This document shows, piece by piece, positions 6,121 through 10,006 of a stretch of 10,006 nt of DNA (its first letter is position 1; the number at the start of each line of letters is the position of its first letter). The DNA is from DATKWD01 sp963704815 (lineage in GTDB: Bacteria > Actinomycetota > Acidimicrobiia > Acidimicrobiales > Salinilacustritrichaceae), in the NCBI GenBank assembly GCA_963704815.1, contig CAVPHU010000013.1, positions 1-10,006 of the forward strand. The letters are read 5' to 3'. Position numbers and translations under genes: made by a program. Below the pieces are notes generated by a model. That model was not told the origin of the DNA, made no database searches, and worked only from the letters and a program-made list of their open reading frames with translations.

Positions 6121-6393
6121 TCAGCTCGCTTCCACGACTGAGGAGTAGCGCTGCTGAGCAGCTTGGGCGGACGTTCCAAGGAGGCCGCCGATCTTCTGCC
6201 ACGACGCGCCAGCGGCCCTGGCTGCGATGACCGCGTCCGCGACTTGGCGTTCGCTGCGAGCACGGGCGAGCGCGGCCCGTTCGAGCATGTATTCCTCGAC
6301 CGGTCGTTCGTCGGACGCTTCGGGCTCGTAGTCTTCGAACTTCTTGGCCAGCTCGTCAGCTTGGTCGAGGATTTCTTGAATTGATCGAGGCAT
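6121..6393 (-). CDS. HTH antitoxin-like protein (second gene of a toxin-first TA pair)
   Basis: A 90-residue protein. Residues 1-30 are acidic and helical (SIQEILDQADELAKKFEDYE), as expected for a toxin-binding arm. Residues about 50-84 (RQVADAVIAARAAGASWQKI, then GGLLGTSAQAAQQRYSS) form a helix-turn-helix of the type in which GASW-x-x-IG-x-x-LG-x-S precedes the recognition helix. It probably neutralises the upstream product and autoregulates the operon. I choose ATG 6393: it starts one base after the toxin stop (TGA-C-ATG) and AGGTGA lies 5 nt upstream. A GTG at 6402 would overlap the toxin gene and is the alternative. The precise family is not recognised. Confidence 0.65.
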   Translation of the reverse strand: MPRSIQEILDQADELAKKFEDYEPEASDERPVEEYMLERAALARARSERQVADAVIAARAAGASWQKIGGLLGTSAQAAQQRYSSVVEAS

Positions 6394-6394
6394 G

Positions 6395-6628
6395 TCAGTC
6401 ACCTAGGTACTTGGGTCGTGCGCTCATGGCGTGAACGATGAAGTCGATGCCCTCGGCGGGGATGACGCCGATTTCGAGCAGGGCACCATTGCTTGCGGCT
6501 CCGACGAGCATGGTGAGATCGTCAGGCTTGAAGACTCGGATTGGATTTCGATACGCGTGGAGCATGTCTTCGTCGGTGACGCCGTGTCTGCGGGCGCTGT
6601 CGAGAATGACCGGATCGACGGTTATCAA
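6395..6628 (-). CDS. BrnT-like small toxin candidate
   Basis: A 77-residue protein starting at TTG, translationally coupled to the HTH protein that follows. The motif order HGVTDEDMLHAYRNP (15-29), VGAASNGALLEIGVI (42-56) and IVHAMSARPKYL (64-75) resembles BrnT/DUF4258-type toxins of the RelE/barnase-like RNase superfamily: a helix with HGV-x-x-x-x, a strand with G-x-LLE-x-x, and a terminal strand ending in A-R-x-K. In BrnTA systems the toxin gene also comes first. Catalytic residues cannot be fixed by eye; His15, His66 and Arg70 are candidates. AAGG lies 4 nt before the TTG. No upstream ATG in frame is available. The function as a ribonuclease toxin is inferred from family resemblance and gene order. 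Confidence 0.55.
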   Translation of the reverse strand: MITVDPVILDSARRHGVTDEDMLHAYRNPIRVFKPDDLTMLVGAASNGALLEIGVIPAEGIDFIVHAMSARPKYLGD

Positions 6629-6768
6629 CGTACCTTGATGGTTGTCCGAGTCGCACCACCCCGGAGAACACGCATAACGTCCGCGGCGGCAAGCCCGGGT
6701 GATTACGCGCGATCGGCACCACTGCCGAGCGCTACGCCGGCGTGGAACCGCTCGCTATTGCTCACCAG

Positions 6769-7170
6769 CTACTCCCGGCGATGGTCGATCGCGGTGACTC
6801 CGGGTAGGCCGTCAAAGGCGCGGCGGTCTGCGGTCACCACCGTGCGGCCGGCCGCTGCTGCGGTCGCCGCGATGATGAGATCGTGGGCACCGCGAGGTCG
6901 GCCGGCTCTACGCACGGCGACGAGCAGGCTCGCGTGCCGCAAGGCGACGGTTTCGTCGTAGGGCAGGATCGGAATCGAGGCAGCGATCTCGTCGACGAAC
7001 GACTGCCGTTGTGATCGCTGGCGTGCTGCCCCGAGTTCAACGCCGACGGTGAGTTCGGCGAGGGTGATCGCTGCGAGGGCGACGTCGTCGTCATCGTCGA
7101 TCACATCGTCGAGATCGGTGGCGCGTTCGGCGTCGATGAGGAAGGTGGTGTCGAGCAATAGGAGCGTCAC
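6769..7170 (-). CDS. vapC: PIN-domain ribonuclease toxin, VapC type
   Basis: A 133-residue PIN domain. The four acidic residues that bind Mg/Mn are in place: D7 in LLLLDTTFLID, E39 in ITLAELTVG, D97 in GAHDLIIAATA, and D115 in TVVTADRRAFDGLPGV. VapC toxins cleave tRNA or rRNA at specific sites and are held inactive by the cognate antitoxin. Length is normal. The gene starts at GTG and overlaps the antitoxin stop by GTGA, the usual coupling. An unusually acidic run (DLDDVIDDDDDV, 19-30) follows the first strand. All catalytic residues are intact, so the toxin should be active. Confidence 0.9.
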   Translation of the reverse strand: MTLLLLDTTFLIDAERATDLDDVIDDDDDVALAAITLAELTVGVELGAARQRSQRQSFVDEIAASIPILPYDETVALRHASLLVAVRRAGRPRGAHDLIIAATAAAAGRTVVTADRRAFDGLPGVTAIDHRRE

Positions 7171-7409
7171 GGGCGGTGCTCGACCTCAAGCAGGTCGCGG
7201 ACCTCGTCCAGGTCGTTGGCCCATCGGGCATCTGGGCGGTGTCGGCGAAGGAGGGCCTTGGCGTCGGCCCCACGACCCCGGGTCACCGGTTCGATGTAGG
7301 CGACGGCTTTGCCGCGACGCGTGATGGTGTACCGCTCGCCGTCGTGTTCGACAGCGTCGAGGAGGTCAGCGAACTTGCGGGCCGCTTCGGTCGCCGTAAC
7401 TTCGGACAT
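7167..7409 (-). CDS. Phd/YefM-family antitoxin paired with the PIN toxin
   Basis: An 80-residue protein with the Phd/YefM N-terminal DNA-binding domain: MSEVTATEAARKFADLLDAV (1-20), YTITRRGKAVAYIEPV (27-42). The C-terminal tail (about 45-80, WANDLDEVRDLLEVE) would wrap around the toxin. It represses its own operon and neutralises the VapC-type toxin, whose gene overlaps by four bases. ATG 7409 is supported by TAATCT 6 nt upstream, embedded in a tandem 8-bp repeat that is a likely operator. Intact. Confidence 0.9.
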   Translation of the reverse strand: MSEVTATEAARKFADLLDAVEHDGERYTITRRGKAVAYIEPVTRGRGADAKALLRRHRPDARWANDLDEVRDLLEVEHRP

Positions 7410-7412
7410 GAA

Positions 7413-7428
7413 ATCAGATTATCAGATT
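7413..7428 (-). promoter_or_regulatory. Leaderless promoter with tandem ATCAGATT operator of the Phd/PIN operon
   Basis: Plus-strand ATCAGATT occurs twice head to tail (7413-7420 and 7421-7428). On the minus strand the junction forms TAATCT (7416-7421), a TANNNT -10 box ending 6 nt before the antitoxin ATG. A repressor bound to the repeats would cover the -10 box, which fits autoregulation by the Phd-type antitoxin. Confidence 0.5.
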
Positions 7429-7647
7429 CCAGCGTGGAACGGAAGCACATCGGGATCGCGACCCGCCCATATCTCCGCTGCCAGCCGCACCTCCGCGTCG
7501 CCCGTCGCGGCACTTCCGATCGCTGTCCGATCGACACCGAGCAAGGGCGTCGCCACGCATATCAGCGCGCTGCCTGAGAGCGTTCAGCGACGCACGAAGA
7601 CGGCCGACGGGCACCCACTTCGAGCCGCTCTCGTTCCCGTCCACCAA
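7422..7647 (-). pseudogene. Hypothetical small gene upstream of the Phd/PIN pair, probable frameshift
   Basis: A TTG/GTG-started frame reads VDGNESGSKWVPVGRLRASL then NALRQ. Further on, the coding-like frame becomes VATPLLGVDRTAIGSAATGD, then AEVRLAAEIWAGRDPDVLPF and HAGI, stopping at TGA 7422-7424. Both parts have high G/C third positions; the change of frame lies somewhere around 7556-7575. The stop falls inside the tandem repeat of the Phd promoter. A separate 44-codon gene starting at GTG 7556 is possible. I do not recognise a family. It may be part of the same operon or a displaced fragment. Confidence 0.35.
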
Positions 7648-7655
7648 GCGGGCAA

Positions 7656-7662
7656 TAGACTA
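7656..7662. promoter_or_regulatory. Overlapping divergent -10-like boxes
   Basis: The heptamer TAGACTA gives TAGACT on the plus strand (7656-7661) and TAGTCT on the minus strand (7657-7662). It lies between the divergent HTH gene (plus) and the small frame at 7422-7647 (minus). Distances to the respective starts (30 nt and 9 nt) do not match the tight leaderless spacing seen elsewhere, so support is weak. Confidence 0.25.
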
Positions 7663-7691
7663 TGTGATTCGCTTTCCGGTCTTCCCGTTGG

Positions 7692-8009
7692 GTGAGCGTG
7701 GAGACAGGAATCGACGGCGGAGCGATCGGCTTTGGTGAGGCCCGGCCGCTGCTCGTGTCGGCCAAGGAAGCGGCCGCGCTACTTGGCATCGGGCGCACGA
7801 TGCTCTACGAGCTGATCGGCCAAGGTGAACTCGTACCGGTGCACATCGGTCCATGCGTCAGGTTCAGAGTGCGAGAGCTGGAGTCGTTCGTTGATCGTCT
7901 GGTCAGCGAGACGAACGGTACCGGGCAACTGAGAGCCGGTTCGATGAGGCGGGCTGATGCTCTCGACCGGCGGCGAACACGATCGCAGCCTGCACGTGAT
8001 CGACGGTGA
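7692..8009 (+). CDS. Excisionase-type (AlpA/Xis-like) helix-turn-helix protein
   Basis: A protein of up to 105 residues. Residues 19-70 form the MerR-like winged helix of excisionase-family proteins: PLLVSAKEAAALLGIGRTML (19-38), then YELIGQGELVPVHIG and VRFRVRELESFVDRL (56-70). Such proteins direct integrase-mediated excision or regulate mobile-element genes and usually sit just upstream of a tyrosine recombinase. Here no recombinase follows; the only integrase piece is the stub at 5660-5820, upstream. The tail after about residue 75 is arginine-rich and antisense to the DUF433 remnant, so the natural end was probably replaced at a junction near 7910-7950. Starts GTG 7692 or GTG 7698; no clear ribosome binding site. 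Confidence 0.7.
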   Translation: MSVETGIDGGAIGFGEARPLLVSAKEAAALLGIGRTMLYELIGQGELVPVHIGPCVRFRVRELESFVDRLVSETNGTGQLRAGSMRRADALDRRRTRSQPARDRR

Positions 8010-8156
8010 GTTCGGGAAGTCGAAGACGATCTCCGCTGCGGTCACTCTGGCGGCGAGGTATTCGAGGACATCGACAACAGCGATGCGGGTGCCGACAATG
8101 CAGGGCTTGCCGGCTCTCGCGCACACCCGTTGATCCATGAGAGGTCCGAGGTCCAC
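7903..8156 (-). pseudogene. Frameshifted DUF433 antitoxin-like gene
   Basis: The first frame reads MDQRVCARAGKPCIVGTRIA, then VVDVLEYLAARVTAAEIVFD and FP. The family's continuation, ELTVDHVQAAIVFAAGREHQ, lies in a neighbouring frame. One base is missing in the CCC/GGG run at about 8014-8016. GKPC-I-x-GTRI and FPELT-x-x-x-V-x-A-A are DUF433 signatures; this small helical domain is found with DUF5615 PIN-like toxins and is believed to be the antitoxin. Start could be GTG 8156 or, more likely, ATG 8138. If the deletion is real, the protein loses its C-terminal helices. Homopolymer error is an alternative. Confidence 0.7.
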
Positions 8157-8203
8157 CGACGCAGGGTGGAACTGGAGATGTCCGCCAGTCCGATACGTCG
8201 CCG

Positions 8204-8509
8204 ATCTACACCCGCGATATCGGCCTGAGCCGAGCGTCCGACGTCGACGTGCTGGAGCGAACGAAACTTGACGGCCGAGTGTTGATCACCGCCGACACCG
8301 ACTTCGGTGAGCTGCTTGCTCGAAGTGGCGACGATGCGCCTTCCGTGCTCCTGCTGCGACGTCACGATCGACGTCGTGCGGAGGCAGTGGCCGAACTCAG
8401 CCTGGCGAACCTCGACGCGATCGAGTCCGATCTCACCTCGGGAGCGCTCGTCGTCTTCGACGGCGATCGCATCCGGATCCGCACGCTGCCGATCAATCCG
8501 ACGCGATGA
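8204..8509 (+). pseudogene. DUF5615 (PIN-like) toxin lacking its N-terminus
   Basis: The frame reads YTRDIGLSRASDVDVLERTK, then LDGRVLITADTDFGELLARS and DAPSVLLLRRHDRR, ending LPINPTR. RDIGL, ADTDFG and PSVLLLR are the central motifs of DUF5615 PIN-like nucleases. The family normally begins about 20-30 residues earlier with a strand carrying the first active-site aspartate (LLVDA-type); that part is missing. The first in-frame start is GTG 8249, inside the conserved region, which would give 86 residues without the first acidic residue. Toxin activity is therefore unlikely. It faces away from the DUF433 remnant, whereas the two genes are normally co-directional. Confidence 0.65.
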
Positions 8510-8544
8510 AGCGGGCGCCCTCGCCTGCCACGGCTGCTCGGAGG

Positions 8545-8640
8545 GTCCCCGATAAGGTCCCACCGCCACTCACACTTGGCACTCGCACCGCCGAAATAGC
8601 GATCTAGCGAGGTCGAGATGGTGGACCTGATAGGACAGCT
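8545..8640. repeat. Imperfect inverted repeat carrying the GGACCTTAT motif
   Basis: The complement of 8545-8564 reads GGTGGGACCTTATCGGGGAC and resembles GTGGACCTGATAGGACAG at 8621-8638. The arms enclose about 56 bp. ATAAGGTCC (8552-8560) is the exact complement of GGACCTTAT at 9520-9528. This could be the collapsed ends of a small transposable element; no transposase frame is recognisable inside. Confidence 0.35.
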
Positions 8641-8647
8641 TTCAAAC
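8621..8647 (+). repeat. Left copy of a direct repeat flanking the MntA-HepT module
   Basis: This 27-bp block is identical to 9518-9544 except for one base (G/T at 8629/9526). The core is ATAGGACAGCTTTCAAAC. Weaker similarity continues roughly 40 bp to the right (ATGG-x-CTG, ATTG-x-TG, CTGAG), while similarity stops abruptly on the left side at GTGGACC. Confidence 0.75.
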
Positions 8648-8688
8648 ACTCATGGACTGCTCGAGGATTGGTGTGGGTGGGGGCTGAG

Positions 8689-9030
8689 TCACGGTTCCTC
8701 GTAGCCGACATCCCCGAGTTGGTCGATCAGCTCCGGTAGATCGACCGTCACCGTTCTCCAGAGAACGTCGAGGTCGATGTCGAAGTAGTGGTGGACGAGC
8801 CGGTCTCGGGTTCGGGCTGCGGCTGACCACGGGACGTCGGGTAGCTCTGCCCTGCCGGCCGGCGTGATCTGCTTGGCGGCTTCTCCGACGATCTCGACCA
8901 GCTTGGTGAGTGCCAGGCGGAGCATCTCGTCCTCGTCGAGGTCGGATCGGTTCCGTCCCTCGATGAAGCGGCCTGCGGTCGCGGCTGCATCGAGGAGGTG
9001 GCGGAGCCGTACTCGGTCCTCAGGCTGCAT
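8689..9030 (-). CDS. hepT: HepT-type HEPN ribonuclease toxin (DUF86)
   Basis: A 113-residue all-helical HEPN protein. The RNase motif R75-x4-H80-x-Y82 lies in RTRDRLVHHYFDID. Further DUF86 features are RLALTKLVEIVGEAAKQI (38-55) and the VPW-x-x-x-x-x-x-RDRLVH segment. HepT proteins are RNA-cleaving toxins. In characterised systems the MNT partner AMPylates the tyrosine of the R-x4-H-x-Y motif to silence the toxin, and that tyrosine (Y82) is present. The start ATG 9030 overlaps the end of the mntA frame by 11 nt, so the two are translationally coupled. Length is normal and all key residues are intact. Confidence 0.92.
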   Translation of the reverse strand: MQPEDRVRLRHLLDAAATAGRFIEGRNRSDLDEDEMLRLALTKLVEIVGEAAKQITPAGRAELPDVPWSAAARTRDRLVHHYFDIDLDVLWRTVTVDLPELIDQLGDVGYEEP

Positions 9031-9334
9031 AGATCTCGCGTGCGCTCGCCCGCACGTCGTCGCGGAAGTAGCGACTGAGATCGCCGTAGGTTCGCAGGTC
9101 CACTTTGCGGCCGAGCAGGCTCTCGAGTTCGAGTTCCATGGCCGACAGGCCGATCAGGCCCGGCGTCCCGTCCTCTTCGAAGGTGACCAGGATGTCGATA
9201 TCGCTGTCGTCGCTGAAGTCATCGGCGAGTACCGACCCGAAGACGGCCAGGCGCATGACCGCATGGCGCCTGCAGAACGTCTCCAGCAGGTCGTCAGGTA
9301 TCGTCAGGCCGTGTCCGAGGTCCATGGCCCCCAT
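9020..9334 (-). CDS. mntA: MntA-type minimal nucleotidyltransferase antitoxin
   Basis: A 104-residue minimal nucleotidyltransferase. G33-S34-x10-D45-x-D47 (FGSVLADDFSDDSDIDILV) is the exact pol-beta-like active site, and the third carboxylate is D79 in GRKVDLRT. In MntA-HepT systems this enzyme transfers AMP from ATP to HepT and thereby inactivates it. The conserved PGLIGLSAMELELESLLG stretch (58-75) is also present in the decayed copy near 1241-1320. Start is ATG 9334 or ATG 9325; GGGAG lies 1 nt or 10 nt upstream respectively, which favours 9325. The gene comes first in the operon and overlaps hepT by 11 nt. The pair is bracketed by direct repeats. Confidence 0.92.
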   Translation of the reverse strand: MGAMDLGHGLTIPDDLLETFCRRHAVMRLAVFGSVLADDFSDDSDIDILVTFEEDGTPGLIGLSAMELELESLLGRKVDLRTYGDLSRYFRDDVRASAREIYAA

Positions 9335-9398
9335 GCTCCCAGACTCGCACCGCGGGTGGAAGCGCTCGGCTCAGTTCTTGGTTCGATGATCGTCGAGC

Positions 9399-9521
9399 CG
9401 GAGGCGTGACGGGACCGAGCGCGGAGCCTCCGTGGCGTCTGAACGGCCCGAGCGGAGCGGGCAGCTGGGCGGCGCAGCGCCCACGAACGACAGCCGGCCT
9501 CCGGCCGGCCGCTGTTCGTGG
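9399..9521. repeat. Four consecutive hairpins
   Basis: Arms seen in order: CGGAGGC (9399-9405) with GCCTCCG (9426-9432); GCCCG (9446-9450) with CGGGC (9458-9462); TGGGCG (9466-9471) with CGCCCA (9478-9483); and a long palindrome 9481-9521 whose 19-base arms pair at 16 positions around a 3-base loop. The last stem shares bases with the third and with the start of the right direct repeat. No coding bias is seen. No T-tract follows, so simple terminator function is unlikely. Confidence 0.6.
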
Positions 9522-9544
9522 ACCTTATAGGACAGCTTTCAAAC
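9518..9544 (+). repeat. Right copy of the direct repeat flanking the MntA-HepT module
   Basis: Matches 8621-8647 at 26 of 27 bases in the same orientation, 897 bp apart. It abuts the foot of the long palindrome (9481-9521) and is followed by the recombinase HTH remnant. Confidence 0.75.
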
Positions 9545-9616
9545 CCTAAATGGCCTGTTCAGAGCATTGCTGGCCTCTGAGATCGGGCCGATCGCGGTGA
9601 TGAAACCACGGATGGT

Positions 9617-9776
9617 CGCCGGTTCGTGTGCCAGAAGCAGACGCACCTCAGTCCCTCACAGCTCGATGGCCTCGTCGATTTGCGAACTGCCGATTCCCCG
9701 GATCGGTGAACTCGCCGATCGCGCCGGCATCCACCGCACCACCATGATGGGCCACCTCTGCCGGGCAGGCACGTGG
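9617..9776 (+). pseudogene. Remnant of a recombinase/resolvase helix-turn-helix region
   Basis: One plus frame reads GRRFVCQKQTHLSPSQLDGL, then VDLRTADSP. After a shift in the CCCC run near 9696-9699, another frame continues IGELADRAGIHRTTMMGHLC and RAGTW. The order L-S-P-x-Q-x-x-x-L-V then (R)ELA-x-x-x-GIHRTTV-x-x-HL-x-RAG is the helix-turn-helix tail common in actinobacterial serine recombinases/resolvases. No catalytic serine domain is visible upstream; an in-frame TGA lies about 13 codons before this stretch. It is a fragment without expected activity. Confidence 0.5.
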
Positions 9777-10006
9777 CTCGGCGCAGCCCCGTCCGCTTCC
9801 AGCGGTGAGTGCACCCACCACCTCGCCAATCGACGGCCCGAGCCGGCACCCGGAGCCGGCGTCATGCGTGGCGGATCATGGGCGAGCGTCGCACCGTCGA
9901 GACTCAGCTGCACCGCCGACCTCACCGCTCGGACCGGACGTCGATTGACTCTCGGCGAAGGTGGGCGGCCTGTGCGAGTGTGGGACTGTGGGAGAGCAGC
10001 CTTCGG
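9777..10006 (+). other. Right end of the window, no supportable gene
   Basis: Only short or shadow frames on both strands; the longest minus frame is proline/arginine-rich without motifs. No RNA gene or clear repeat was seen. Confidence 0.4.

Noticed and set aside
8362..8649. Minus frame MFESCPIRSTISTSLDRYFGG as a transposase end
   Set aside because: It starts within the repeat, soon becomes antisense to the DUF5615 remnant and matches no transposase motif that I recognise.
9481..9521. Long palindrome as a rho-independent terminator
   Set aside because: No T-tract on either side, and it is upstream of the mntA start, not at a gene end.
1..10006. CRISPR array, rRNA or tRNA genes
   Set aside because: No regularly spaced repeats and no RNA gene signatures were found on either strand.

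Overview
The DNA is GC-rich throughout, with strongly G/C-biased third codon positions. Several genes appear leaderless: a TANNNT -10 hexamer lies only 6-7 nt before the start codon. This and the gene content (actinobacterial-type phosphatidylinositol-phosphate synthase-like enzyme, DUF1254/DUF1214 protein, DksA-like zinc finger, many VapBC/HepT-type modules) point to a high-GC actinobacterium. An Acidimicrobiia member such as an Ilumatobacter relative is my best guess; it is inference only.

Left part (1-5110), mostly metabolic. A CmcJ/NvfI-like putative 2-oxoglutarate oxygenase (9-1148, minus) is preceded by a decayed copy of an MNT nucleotidyltransferase (about 1158-1328) and two small, apparently frameshifted reading frames (1329-1636 and 1646-1857, minus). 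Next come an intact CDP-alcohol phosphatidyltransferase (1973-2575, minus), an intact DUF1254/DUF1214 protein (2784-3716, plus), an NTF2/SnoaL-like gene broken by an in-frame TAG (3880-4197, plus), and a divergent pair made of a VOC protein (4297-4671, minus) and a DksA/TraR-type zinc-finger protein (4755-5108, plus).

Middle (5110-6100), a graveyard. It holds a frameshifted cysteine-containing, probably exported protein on the minus strand, the first 11 codons of an alpha/beta hydrolase, the last ~50 residues of a tyrosine recombinase, and the last ~26 residues of a second VOC protein.

Right part (6100-10006), a toxin-antitoxin island. It contains a BrnT-like toxin plus HTH antitoxin, a Phd/PIN (VapBC-type) pair, an excisionase-type HTH gene, DUF433 and DUF5615 remnants in an unusual divergent arrangement, and an intact MntA-HepT pair bracketed by near-identical direct repeats. 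A run of four hairpins and a recombinase HTH remnant follow. Integrase, excisionase and recombinase remnants among the TA genes suggest repeated insertion and decay of small mobile elements. Several single-base frameshifts sit in short G/C runs, so indel errors in the assembly must be excluded before all of them are called pseudogenes.
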